From the NCBI GenBank assembly GCA_021732565.1, contig JAKFUT010000133.1:1-39803 (forward strand): a stretch of 39,803 bases of DNA. The letters run 5' to 3'. This DNA is from Candidatus Obscuribacterales bacterium (lineage in GTDB: Bacteria; Cyanobacteriota; Vampirovibrionia; Obscuribacterales; Obscuribacteraceae). A program made the translations under genes and the position numbers. Below, piece after piece: positions 9,201 to 17,741 of this stretch. The notes under the pieces were generated by a model. That model searched no databases. It had not been told where the DNA came from and saw only the letters and a program-made list of their open reading frames with translations. Each line of letters starts with the position of its first letter. Positions within the stretch are counted from its first letter, which is position 1.

Positions 9201-10414
9201 TTTATTTAGGGCCCGCCACTTGCCAGGAGCTAGCCCGACGCTTACACCTGGATCAACGATGTGTAGAAGTTTCGCTATTGAAGATCGAGGCGCGGGGAGA
9301 AGTTTTGCGCGGCAACTATGCCACGGTTAATGAAACCGAATGGTGCGAGCGCAGGTTGCTTGCTCGGATACACCGACTGACACTGGGCGAGTTGCGCAGG
9401 CAGATAGATCCGGTCTCCGGTGCGGAATTCTACCGATGGCTTTTTGAATGGCAACATGTTTCACCTGCCACACGGGTAACAGGTGAACGAGGCACTTTGG
9501 AAATAATTTCGCAGTTGGCCGGTTATGAAGCTCCGTCTAGTGCCTGGGAGACCGAAATACTACCGCGTCGAATCACTCAATATGCAGGTACTTATCTCGA
9601 TCGACTGTGCTTAACAGGAACGATCGGCTGGGGGAGATTGTCACCACATCCCGCATTTATCACCGGCGATGAAAAACCTTCTCGCATCACTCCAACTAGC
9701 AGCGCCCCCATCACGTTCTTCATCCGAGAAGAGGCGGACTGGATAGTGATCAAAACACGAGAGCGGCTTGAGTCGGCGCCCCTCAGCGCACAAGCACGTG
9801 AAGTAATTCAATTCCTTGAAACCCGCGGAGCCTCGTTCTTTGCCGACATCACCAGAGGGGTTGCGCTATTGAAAGCCGAGATCGAAAGCGCGCTCTGGGA
9901 GCTTGTAACAGCCGGACTGGTCACAGCAGATGACTTTGATAATTTGCGTTCATTGATTGATCAAAAGCGCCGTGCAATGGGTGGACCACGCCATAGCGCC
10001 GGTCGGTGGTCATTGTTGTGGGGGTTGGAGAATCAAGACAAACAGAAAATCGCCGACGCCACTTGCAAAATGCTTCTGAAAAGATACGGGATAGTTTTTC
10101 GCGAGATGCTCGCCAGAGAAACGATTGAACCGTCGTGGCGAGAGCTCCTCATATCACTGCGCAGAATGGAAGATCGCGGCGAAGTAAGGGGTGGGCGATT
10201 TGTATCCGGGTTCTTAGGTGAACAATACGGACTTCCACTGGCGGTGGAATCACTGCGAGCGTTTCGAAAGCGCCAGCCAGCTGAACTGATCCATACCATC
10301 GCTGCAACGGATCCGCTAAATCTCGGTGGAATACTGGTACCGGGAGAAAGAATTGCGGCCACTCCCGGCCGACTTGTACAGGTAATAGACGGTGTCAAAG
10401 TAGTGAAGGTTTAA
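6245..10414 (+). CDS. lhr: Lhr-type superfamily 2 DEAD/DEAH helicase
   Basis: 1389 residues, close to the long Lhr form (E. coli Lhr is 1538). RecA-like domain 1 has Walker A APTGSGKT (46-53), motif Ia with PLKAL (about 90), Walker B DEIH (about 171-174) and motif III SATAS (about 206). Domain 2 has the motif VI region QRIGRAGH (about 360). A winged-helix and Lhr-core region follows, then a long C-terminal extension of winged-helix-rich domains as in full-length Lhr. Lhr translocates 3' to 5' on single-stranded DNA, unwinds RNA:DNA hybrids and acts in DNA repair; the C-terminal half of E. coli Lhr is linked to glycosylase function. It stands alone, divergent from the DoxX unit, and is intact across its length. 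Confidence 0.95.
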   Translation: MDSTAHLDWAHPLVAEWITTRLGSLTEAQKDWCPIVASGKSVLISAPTGSGKTFSTFLVCIDALVRQGLSGTNVGRPTVVYISPLKALSNDVHRNLEWPLTQIVELAQEKGLNLPKITVGLRTGDTTMQERRLHITKPPHIFVSTPESLFILLTSVKGRVMLSNVRTVIIDEIHAIADDKRGSHLSLSLERLEALVGRPLARIGLSATASPLEELGRFLVGSNREMPTIVNVPDPRRTDIAIEVPGSPLAAIASNEMWDEIYDRITQFVEQNRSILIFVNTRKLSERIAHRLRERLGEEAVAAHHGSLSKKIRLSVENKLKKGELKALVATASLELGIDIGYLDLVCQIGSPRSIATALQRIGRAGHWMGATPKGRIFATTRDELVESAATVRAIHMRQLDKIKIPGVPLDILAQQIVAASAGADFDEQELLDLVRGAYPYKDLSEKDFEDVLETVAEGFAGRTGRFAAYVHRDKINHRVKGRRNARLAAITSGGAIPENALFTVVAEPEGKIIGTLDEDFAVESNRGDIILLGSTSWRIRRIEARSGRVVVEDAHGAAPTIPFWRGEAPARTDELSDQVSFIRSKIASFLVDTGHPEDGAKAAIEWAKGECGLDQSGAEQLVEYIAGCIASLGTVPTKKTIIAERFFDESGAMQLVIHSPFGGRINKAWGLALRKKFCRSFNYELQAAATDDGINIALLEQHSFPLADVFHYVHPASLEDVLLQAALATPLFETRWRWVANRSLAVLRFSNGKKVPPTLQRMRAQDLLASVFPAAAACQDNIDGDIPLPDHPLVNETVKDMLTDAMDVTGLQELLEGISNGSIQCLAVDTTMPSPFSHEILNSNPYSYLDDAPLEERRARAVEMRRVLPQSMASEVGRLDPAAIDQVRSDAWPDIRDSDELADFLKTVILLPEDFSWYGNTPKQHWQVFFEQLQKENRASCEIREGVTWWVPAERRDWFEAATAPSNIGIDISDAYTASLAGWMLYLGPATCQELARRLHLDQRCVEVSLLKIEARGEVLRGNYATVNETEWCERRLLARIHRLTLGELRRQIDPVSGAEFYRWLFEWQHVSPATRVTGERGTLEIISQLAGYEAPSSAWETEILPRRITQYAGTYLDRLCLTGTIGWGRLSPHPAFITGDEKPSRITPTSSAPITFFIREEADWIVIKTRERLESAPLSAQAREVIQFLETRGASFFADITRGVALLKAEIESALWELVTAGLVTADDFDNLRSLIDQKRRAMGGPRHSAGRWSLLWGLENQDKQKIADATCKMLLKRYGIVFREMLARETIEPSWRELLISLRRMEDRGEVRGGRFVSGFLGEQYGLPLAVESLRAFRKRQPAELIHTIAATDPLNLGGILVPGERIAATPGRLVQVIDGVKVVKV

Positions 10415-10553
10415 CACTTACCCGAAATCCGAATGGCTATCGAACCCGCTCCAAATCCCACTAGAAATTCTGTCCATTAAGTCGAAACATGGGCAAAATA
10501 CGAAGCGGATCCGGCAAATATCAGTTGCGTGTCCCCGCAAAGAAACTATCATA

Positions 10554-10573
10554 GATTTATCACACGATAAATC
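10554..10573 (+). promoter_or_regulatory. Perfect hairpin just upstream of a start codon
   Basis: Arms GATTTATC and GATAAATC flank the loop ACAC. The stem ends 8 nt before the ATG at 10582, where a ribosome binding site would sit, and no purine-rich Shine-Dalgarno is seen. It could be an operator or an RNA hairpin affecting initiation of the 832-aa protein. Confidence 0.4.
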
Positions 10574-10581
10574 GGTAGATC

Positions 10582-13080
10582 ATGAACGACGTTTCTCCTG
10601 CACGAGAAGCGGGGGCTCCGACTGCGAATGCACGACAGTATGGAATCTTCGGAGAATCTTCAGCAAACTTTCAACCTCGATCTATCGCGGACGATCTATT
10701 ACTACTTGGCGCCTACCAATCCAATAATGTTTCAGAACCGCTTTTTCGTGCCTCTGATGCGATACCTGCGCGATTAAAGTCGCCCACACCAACAGGAAGA
10801 GGATTGTCTCCAGAGAGCGGATTGGCGACTTCGTTTCAGCTTACACCAACCACCCCCCTCTTAGACGTCACCACAGGCCCCCCGCGAACCTCTACGGACC
10901 GTGCTCTAGATGCGTGGCGGTCCCTCAATTTACCGGCGCAGCCAGCCGAAACGACTGATCAAAAGACTGAAAGTACTGTATCGCCACTTCAACTGGCACA
11001 AGCGGCTAGACAGAGAAACCTCTCGCCCGTTCCCGTGCCGGTAACCACAGACAATGAACCGGCCCTACGCTCCTTTCGCGGACAATCTACTAATGTAGAA
11101 CTTTCACCGGCTCAGCTCCTAGCCCGTCAATCGCGACGACTCTCCGCGGAGGTGACACCATTGGTGTCACCGTCGACGGCTACCATGGAGGAAGTCACAG
11201 GTAGATCTCCGGAATCAAAAGCGAAGGAACAACAAACAAGAACACCACAAGTGACAGCCCCGAATTTGTTCCAACTGGATCAGGACAGAAGCCTCACGCC
11301 AGAGCAACTATCGGCCCGCACCACCATGAGCAGGCAGCCGTCTTACCTGGCCGACTGGAAACCGATAGACAAACACAAGCCTGTTGCAGTTGCAAATGCG
11401 GGTGCGGACGCCACCACGGAGAAGCAGAAATCGCCTGCAGCCGAACTAACTTTGGCACAACAGCGCGAACAGGTTCTCGAAATTCTTCGCCGCAAAGGGG
11501 ACCTTTCCGCCCATTACCTTTTCAGTGAATTGATGGGCAAATTCGAAGCCCGCGCGCAAGCAATTGGTCTTCCAGAGAAAGAAGTCACCGCAACTTATTG
11601 CCAGCTACAACGCATACTAAATTCTCCCGAAGCAGCGAAGCTATGTTCTACAATTAAATTGGCCCGTGAAGTACTGCGTAATTCGGCGGAGCCCACAGCT
11701 ATTGATCAGGGGCAACACAAGACCTGCAATGTCACATCATATGAATGCAGACTCTACGCCAGACAACCGTCAATAGCGTCAAAGCTGGTGGCAGACGTTA
11801 GTACCACAGGGCAGTTTCGTTGTCACGACGATGCCATCATCCGCCCACGCACCCTGGTACCAGACGATGAGGCACGAAAGGATTTCGTGCCCGACGGTGA
11901 GAGAAATTACGCCAGTCAGATTTTCCAACTTACCGCCATCAATATTTATTGGAACCGACAGTCCATCACGCCCGATGGCAAGCGCCCGGGCGTGGGCAAC
12001 ATACTGTACTGCCAGGAACCAGACAAGGGCACTGACCGAGAATATCTTCTAGACTGCTCTAAAGATCCACCGGTACGATTGGATTGGAAGTTCAAATCGA
12101 AGGACAGCCCGAACATTGGTTTAACGGAAATAAGCGAAATCAATGCACAGATAACCGGAGAACCATCGAAAGACCTGGGAATTTACAGGGATTCAAGCAC
12201 ATCGGTGCGCGACGGAATACTCTATGTGGCTAATATTGAGACTTTCCGTACCACACTAACAAGGCTCAAGCAAGAAGGCAAATTCCCTGTTCTGCTCCAT
12301 GTGAACGCGAACATGAAGCCATTCGGCACAGAGGAGAAGAGCGACTCGAAGAAAGATGCACCACACTTAGTGAGCATCACAGACTACGATGTTGAGAAGG
12401 ACCTTGTCAGCGTTGACAATCAATGGGGCAAAGGGAACGACTTCACGGGAAAGCCTGGTGAAAAGCCGCAGATAGAAGGAAACACCTTATTCGCCGCGAT
12501 GGATCGGCCCTCACGTATGGGAAGTGAATTCTTAGACGAGTTTCTGAAAAAGCCTTTCAGGGAGTTGACCTGGAACCAGATAGGAGCGACAGCCACCACT
12601 GGACTCACCACGGACCTGGCCTGGCGAGGGACTTTTGGATCATATCAACCGGAATTAATTCGTAGTGGATTATTCAGAGGAGCGAAACTTGGCATACCAG
12701 GCGCTGAGCGGGCACTGGATCTCTCATACAGCCGAACAGGAAGATGCGCACTGAGGGGCGCTACCGCATTGAGCACCCTGGCCCTGGCCTACACGTTGAA
12801 CGATATTCATTCTGCTTTCAAGCGTTCACCGGAAGAGGGTGCGGGAAGGCTCGTGCGAGTGGGGGAGATTTCCCTGTGTTATGAACTGGGCGCATTGACG
12901 GGAATTGGTCTGTCACACTTAACACGTCTCAACCGATGGGCACCGACAAAATGGGGACTGGCAATCGGGTGCGGAATAGCGTTGGCAACATCCTATGACG
13001 CTGTACTTGGTGAATATATTGAACTTGGCGGCCGTCTCGGTTTCAATTATTTGAGAAGAGCGGTTACGGGTCAGAAATAG
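10582..13080 (+). CDS. Large protein with a predicted papain-like cysteine peptidase core
   Basis: 832 residues with no signal peptide. Residues 1-290 are Ser/Thr/Pro/Ala-rich and probably disordered, with recurring short words such as LSPxQLxxR. A helical stretch (about 290-370) leads into Q376-G...C382-N-V-T, matching the oxyanion Gln plus catalytic Cys of papain-fold peptidases. In the expected order, H595 (APHLVSITDYD) and D612-N613-Q-W-G complete a Cys/His/Asn set about 210 residues later. The last 150 residues contain glycine-rich hydrophobic segments (about 720-740 and 770-810) that may enter a membrane. No family name can be given. Catalysis is predicted only from residue order and spacing. 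The gene is single, after lhr and before a gene-poor region. A transglutaminase-like or inactive relative is the alternative. Confidence 0.72.
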   Translation: MNDVSPAREAGAPTANARQYGIFGESSANFQPRSIADDLLLLGAYQSNNVSEPLFRASDAIPARLKSPTPTGRGLSPESGLATSFQLTPTTPLLDVTTGPPRTSTDRALDAWRSLNLPAQPAETTDQKTESTVSPLQLAQAARQRNLSPVPVPVTTDNEPALRSFRGQSTNVELSPAQLLARQSRRLSAEVTPLVSPSTATMEEVTGRSPESKAKEQQTRTPQVTAPNLFQLDQDRSLTPEQLSARTTMSRQPSYLADWKPIDKHKPVAVANAGADATTEKQKSPAAELTLAQQREQVLEILRRKGDLSAHYLFSELMGKFEARAQAIGLPEKEVTATYCQLQRILNSPEAAKLCSTIKLAREVLRNSAEPTAIDQGQHKTCNVTSYECRLYARQPSIASKLVADVSTTGQFRCHDDAIIRPRTLVPDDEARKDFVPDGERNYASQIFQLTAINIYWNRQSITPDGKRPGVGNILYCQEPDKGTDREYLLDCSKDPPVRLDWKFKSKDSPNIGLTEISEINAQITGEPSKDLGIYRDSSTSVRDGILYVANIETFRTTLTRLKQEGKFPVLLHVNANMKPFGTEEKSDSKKDAPHLVSITDYDVEKDLVSVDNQWGKGNDFTGKPGEKPQIEGNTLFAAMDRPSRMGSEFLDEFLKKPFRELTWNQIGATATTGLTTDLAWRGTFGSYQPELIRSGLFRGAKLGIPGAERALDLSYSRTGRCALRGATALSTLALAYTLNDIHSAFKRSPEEGAGRLVRVGEISLCYELGALTGIGLSHLTRLNRWAPTKWGLAIGCGIALATSYDAVLGEYIELGGRLGFNYLRRAVTGQK

Positions 13081-13804
13081 AGAAAGATTGTTAGAGTCGG
13101 CCAGTCAACTGATGCATAACGCATTGGTCCTCGATGGCGGTGCCGCCTTTCTTCCAGTCGGAGTCAATCACCTTGCCCCGAATTCTTGCGGCGCTAGAAG
13201 GCGTACAAATCCTCCGGATTGGCACCGGGTAGGGACGGCGGTCAATTCCGCAGGCCGCAGCCCCCGTATAACGGCAGAAGATTGCGCTGGCCGCGTCTCC
13301 CTCAAGCTCTGCATTTTGAACAAGGGAATAACGGTAGCACCCATGAAAATAGCTACCACGTTGGACGATCCATCACTCGACCTTCGGGAACATACGATCT
13401 CCATCGCTCGGTGCAGCCAATGATGCTGCGATACCAGTTTCTCCGCGCAATCGAATGGCGACAACGGATCTCAAACTCTCTGCCACGCTTAACGTTTTGG
13501 CTCGGGCGGTTCCGGGACTCGGCAAAATCCCGCGGAACAATCGCTAAAGTGCAGGGTTGGGTTTGATCACGAAGTTCACAACGGAGTATCGATTTACGCG
13601 GGCGCAGTTTCCAATACCTTTGAACGTACAACCTGCCTAAATAATTGCAGGGCTGGCGAGGTTCATTGTCGGCTGTTCCATCGTTCTCAACTGTTCGAAA
13701 ACCAGAGAGAGTATTAGAACGAGCATGAAAGGTATCTTGGCTAAGCGCACCGAGCGACGGGTCGTACAGAATGTGTCGGTCAAATCCCGAACACAGTATG
13801 AAAG

Positions 13805-14197
13805 TTACAGCCTGAGAGGAAATAGATTCTCTTTCTTCCGAAACGACTTGCCCGGGCGCAAAGGCTTCTTCTGCCACAATTGATAGTCAATTAAACTGTG
13901 ATCTGAAGAAGAACCAGTCCGATCGAGATGATTAACAGCGATTCGGTGGGAGATCCTCGATTCGTCTACATGTTCATCATCAACCAAACGGGCGCTACTG
14001 CCACTAGTTCCATGATGAACAGTTCCAACATTGTCTAGTTGACACCCGAAGGAATCATCCACCAGAGAACTCATGTTTTCCACCGCTGGTGTGAAATGTA
14101 TATTTTCACGCTGCTTCTTTTTCACGAAGGAAAAGAATGCAGTAGTATCGAGTATGGCGCCGCATATAGTGGCAGAAAGACACGATCCAATATCCAT
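13805..14197 (-). CDS. Possible small hypothetical protein
   Basis: A 130-codon frame whose ATG is preceded by GGAG at 9 nt. The N-terminus has a hydrophobic stretch (CLSATICGAILDTTAFFSF) followed by KKK, which could be a membrane anchor with the basic side inside. The rest is polar and acidic, ending in a basic tail. A second minus-strand frame (13353-13877) overlaps its end and has plausible codon use, so both may be parts of one frameshifted gene. No family recognised, and reality is uncertain. Confidence 0.28.
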   Translation of the reverse strand: MDIGSCLSATICGAILDTTAFFSFVKKKQRENIHFTPAVENMSSLVDDSFGCQLDNVGTVHHGTSGSSARLVDDEHVDESRISHRIAVNHLDRTGSSSDHSLIDYQLWQKKPLRPGKSFRKKENLFPLRL

Positions 14198-14473
14198 GGT
14201 AGAGAACTCCGTTTTGAGAAACCACGCCTCGAATAAGCATTAGAAGCAGTGAGCGAGAAAGAAGCGTCAAGAGAGAATTGAATGAAACAACCGCTACGAG
14301 ATAATCTTATTAGGATACCTCGATGTTGGAAACCGTAAAACTCCCACCCTGCAGGCAACTTTTTTTCCCGAGCCAGCGCCAGAGATGGCGTATTTACGGC
14401 AGTTCCCAGGCACGCACTCTACCTGTGATCGGCGATGCCACCACCCTGGCATAATAGCTGCGCACCATGTAAT

Positions 14474-14608
14474 CATGCACGCCTCCCTCCGCTCAACCGC
14501 TTACCGCAACGTATTCATGCACACCTCCCTGTGCAAATTGCATGAGTGCGCATTCATGCACGCCTACTTAGACACAACCGCTTGCGCCAACATATTCGTG
14601 TACACCTT
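14474..14608. repeat. Imperfect 81-bp tandem repeat with 42/39-bp substructure
   Basis: The word CATGCACGCC or a close variant begins at 14474, 14516, 14555 and about 14597, giving steps of 42, 39 and 42 bp. The first and third copies also share the following bases (C/A-AACCGCTT...CAAC/CAACATATTC), so the larger unit is 81 bp. All steps are multiples of three; in the + frame this gives repeats of the form M-H-A/T-x-L. On the minus strand the shared word reads AGGYGTGCATGAAT. Confidence 0.6.
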
Positions 14609-15303
14609 CTTAGAACCACCTGCAATGCAGCGCCGAATGATCTTGGCAGCAGTCAGCATCAGGTCGGTCGGCGCCGACCAGCCGTGCGATGTAGCTTCGT
14701 TGTTGCGCGGCGCTGTGCAGTCCCGGCACGTGCGTACCCGGCACCGCACCATGGGCGAACGCGTTCACTGCTCAGACTCGTTGAAAGAATCAATAGCTTT
14801 GCATAAGGAGATTGCGTTTCTCAACCTGTTGAGTGAACACAGTCCGGCCAGTTTGCGGCCAGTACCCGGTTATACGTGCCCGGTAATCTCGATGCCCCAC
14901 AAGAAGCGTGACTCACAGAAACTTGGACGACTGAAGCTGTTTCTGCATACCCCGGCATCACGTCCAACCCTATTTAAAGCGTCAGGCACAGCCCTGGCTG
15001 CTGCACATAAGAAGACACCAGCAGAAGTCAAATCGTGCGATCGTCATTCCGGCAGCCCATCATTTCTCCCTTTGAGAAGGACACCGAGTTGAATTTTCCA
15101 TCAAAGAAGGTGCCGAAACTACACTATGGTAAGTTCATGTAAACATCGGCTTTGTGATTGATGAATAACCTGCGTACAGAACGATGCACATTCCTCGGAT
15201 TCCGTCTTTTGTTCGGCACACCATCACAGAATGGAGTTTCGCAGCAACCGGCAATAGCTCATTCCTTCGAGCAGTACAATTCTCGTGCGTTGGATAATAC
15301 ACA

Positions 15304-16701
15304 CTATTGCTGCGGTTCTTCTGCAGCACCACCGGCGGTACCTTGTTGTGAATCCGCACTAGTTTCCGATGCAAGTCCCGGGTTCGAAATAGTAAGAATT
15401 TGGGGTGGCGTACAATCAGGCGGATAAAGAAAGTCTACTGCCACCATGCGCGTCTCTCCCGGTGTCAGATTAAGAGTTAGCAGAGGCGTTCCCGGATCGC
15501 CTCTGCGTTGAACCACGTGAAGATATTTGCCCGCATTTTGCCCGCTGTCGTCGCGATATCTTAGCCTCAAGGTTCCGCGAAACCAGACTGCGCGTTGCTG
15601 TTGAGACGTAAACATGAGACCGGCTTTCGATGTATTGGATTTAAACGGCGTTTGCAATGTAATCGCTACCGTCTGCGGCTGTTGCGTATCGTTATGCAAG
15701 GGAATATAGAGGTTGTACTCCACAGCATAATTGCCATGCGCCTTGTAAGACGTATCGCCGTATCGCACCACCAGCGGTGCCGCCTGCAATTGTTTCGTTC
15801 CAAAAGCACCTTGCTCCACTGTGGCAACAACATACGAAATCGATTGCCCGGCTGCTGGTACCAGCAACCGTAGAGATCCATGCGGATCGTCAGTAAAATA
15901 TGCTCGCCAATTCGACCCCCTTGAGATGCCTGCAACTCGCCCGTACACAGGCTTCGCGCTCGACGAAGGAACAGTCGGCACTCGGTCACGCGGACCTGCA
16001 AGCGCTGCGGTAGCCAGAACGTTTTCCCAGTCTTTTATCGATGGCAACGTTCCATTGGTATATGTTGAAAGCGAAGCAGCATAGAGTGGTGCGTTCGTCG
16101 TGGCTCGGATAAGAGTAGATCGTGTATTTCTTGATCGCGCCCCTATCACAGGCACAGGAAAATTATAGAGCAATCTTGATTGACCCGCTGGTATACATAT
16201 AACTTTCTCCCAACCGCCCTGAATCAGACCACGAAGAATAAGATCCGCCATTCGATCACCGGGACCGGCGAAGACTTGTCCGGCTGAGTTATCTACGTGC
16301 GGCGGCAGCTCATAGAAGGGAGCATCCGGGCTGGTCAAGAAACTAGCAGCCTGCAATATACGGACAGTGGCGACTTTCTTTCCCGGGTTCTTTACCAGCA
16401 GTGCCAGATAGAGGGTTCTTCCAGTTGGATCTTTTTGAGCGACATGATGTGCAAAAACATCAAACCGGCCGTTCAGTTGATAATTGAGATGAGCTTTAGG
16501 AACTTTCTTCCCCGCTCCTGGAAATGTCGAAACCAGAATTCCCGGCGTTTGAATGAGTTCGGGGCTGTTACTCTGTAAGACCAGTGTGTTATCAAGTCTG
16601 CCGGGTAGGTCACGGACAATATTCGTTGCTGTAAAAAATCTTGGCTTAACCTCCGACGAAGCACTTTCAGCCAGAATTAGAGATACCAAAAATGGGTGCA
16701 T
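15304..16701 (-). CDS. DUF3370 family protein
   Basis: 465 residues, a usual length for DUF3370 (PF11850), a family described from cyanobacteria. The run of conserved words agrees: DLPGRLDNTLVLQSNSPELI, GILVSTFPGAGKKVPKAHLN, GRFDVFAHHVAQ, LLVKNPGKK, LQAASFLTSPDAPF, VFAGPGDRMADLIL and GQSRLLYNFPVPV, then a beta-rich second half with R-S-T-L-I-R. A short hydrophobic N-terminus (FLVSLILAESASS) suggests export. The function of the family is unknown; it looks like a beta-sandwich surface or envelope protein. The ATG at 16701 follows AAGGA. The last 25 residues are low-complexity and may be disordered. It stands alone on its strand, with over 500 bp upstream free of genes. Confidence 0.88.
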   Translation of the reverse strand: MHPFLVSLILAESASSEVKPRFFTATNIVRDLPGRLDNTLVLQSNSPELIQTPGILVSTFPGAGKKVPKAHLNYQLNGRFDVFAHHVAQKDPTGRTLYLALLVKNPGKKVATVRILQAASFLTSPDAPFYELPPHVDNSAGQVFAGPGDRMADLILRGLIQGGWEKVICIPAGQSRLLYNFPVPVIGARSRNTRSTLIRATTNAPLYAASLSTYTNGTLPSIKDWENVLATAALAGPRDRVPTVPSSSAKPVYGRVAGISRGSNWRAYFTDDPHGSLRLLVPAAGQSISYVVATVEQGAFGTKQLQAAPLVVRYGDTSYKAHGNYAVEYNLYIPLHNDTQQPQTVAITLQTPFKSNTSKAGLMFTSQQQRAVWFRGTLRLRYRDDSGQNAGKYLHVVQRRGDPGTPLLTLNLTPGETRMVAVDFLYPPDCTPPQILTISNPGLASETSADSQQGTAGGAAEEPQQ

Positions 16702-17246
16702 TATTGTAGTCCTTCGGACTTGTACTGATGCCGGGAAACGAAATTGACCTGCAGTTGGCGGCCTTATGTTAGCACTTTGTCACTGCTGTGCGGTTTCCCG
16801 CCACGGATGCCCAAGAAGAGCTGTAGCCAGCAGCTCTTTGAAGCAATGGCTGCCAAACGCAGAATTTCCAATTGAGGCAACGTTCCCAAAAGCCACTTCA
16901 GGTTACCGAATCAGTCAAGGATCGCTTCAAAGCATGCCACCAGGCAATCAGGGTCTACAAATCGCAAGCGATCGGCAGCTAGATCCACATTCAGAAGACT
17001 GGCAGATGCCTACCGAGTTGCATGTAGGGTTTAAAATAAAGTTTGACCGTTGCAGCGCAACTTCCTTGCAGCTCTCAGGTGAGGCTCGCCCGTCGAACCG
17101 GACGCATCGATTACCAGCGCACTATTAGTGAAGGTCTTGGTGGCGCCTGATTGGCAAGACCCGGACCATTGATGTATCATTTTTTTCGTTGGGAAGAAGG
17201 TGCTTGCACCCGGTGATTCCGAAACAACGAGCAGAAGGATTCGCTG
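16702..17246. other. Intergenic region between divergent genes
   Basis: Contains the presumed promoters of the minus-strand DUF3370 gene and the + strand Tag-fold gene. Short open frames are present, but none has family resemblance or good start context. Nothing else recognised. Confidence 0.5.
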
Positions 17247-17741
17247 ATGACAATTCCGGAAGTGATAAAACCCGAATCTCTTGCTGATTATCTGGAGGTT
17301 ATGTCCAAAGCAGTGTTTCAAGCGGGAATACGTTGGGCAACAATAGAAGCGAAGTGGCCGGCATTTCGCAAGGCTTTTCGTGATTTCGACGTGGCGCGAG
17401 TTGCCAAGTTTACCAAGAGCGACATTGAACGGCTTTCCGAAGATGAGAGCATTCTACGCAGTCCTGGCAAAATATCTGCCACCGTCGATAATGCCCGCAC
17501 ACTTCTTGCGTTGGATAGGGAATTTAACGGATTTGCAAATTATCTGCACTCATTCGAAGGCGACTATGATCAATTGTCCAAGAACCTCAAGAAACGGTTC
17601 AAGTATATGGGCGAACTTAATGCCTACTATTTTTTGTTTCGGATCGGAGAACCGGTGCCCCCCTTTGAGGAATGGGTTGAGACAATTCCAGGCGATCATC
17701 CCAGGATGAAAGAGATGGTTGAATTAGCCCGAAAACGATAG
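17247..17741 (+). CDS. Tag-like (DNA-3-methyladenine glycosylase I fold) protein, catalytic residues not conserved
   Basis: 164 residues. The body aligns in order with E. coli Tag (PF03352): the QAG-x-x-W helix (here FQAGIRW), a FDVARVAKFTKSDIERL segment, GKISATVDNARTLLAL and a late FKYMGELNAYYFLFRIG. Tag removes 3-methyladenine from DNA using a Glu in the E-G-Q-Q-A-G helix and holds a zinc ion with N- and C-terminal Cys/His pairs. Here the Glu position is occupied by Ala in KAVFQAG, and the N-terminal Cys and His are absent because the protein begins at this helix. Related shorter forms are annotated as glycosylases in other bacteria, but activity here is doubtful. The ATG at 17247 follows AGAAGGA. 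Confidence 0.8.
   Translation: MTIPEVIKPESLADYLEVMSKAVFQAGIRWATIEAKWPAFRKAFRDFDVARVAKFTKSDIERLSEDESILRSPGKISATVDNARTLLALDREFNGFANYLHSFEGDYDQLSKNLKKRFKYMGELNAYYFLFRIGEPVPPFEEWVETIPGDHPRMKEMVELARKR

Larger units (their letters stand above)
13081..15303. other. Gene-poor, probably decayed 2.2 kb region
   Basis: No reading frame here has a recognisable domain. Several overlapping frames of 90-235 codons are open on both strands at once, and in places coding-like codon use passes from one frame to another, for example on the minus strand around 13353-14197. This looks like an old gene or genes broken by frameshifts, or non-coding DNA of low stop-codon density. A + strand frame at 14385-15092 (235 codons, rich in Cys and His) spans the tandem repeat but has no family resemblance. 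No tRNA, IS inverted repeats or transposase motif was recognised. Confidence 0.5.

Noticed and set aside
10033..10398. 121-codon minus-strand frame inside lhr
   Set aside because: Antisense shadow of a strongly supported helicase reading frame, with no start signal or family resemblance.
13353..13877. Minus-strand frame with a LYDPSLGALSQD word resembling the RHS core motif
   Set aside because: Only a few residues match, the surrounding Tyr/Asp repeat pattern of RHS proteins is absent, and other frames are open over the same DNA.
14385..15092. 235-codon + strand frame taken as a real Cys/His-rich gene
   Set aside because: No Shine-Dalgarno, no domain, atypical residue composition and no conserved cysteine spacing; kept only as part of the gene-poor region.
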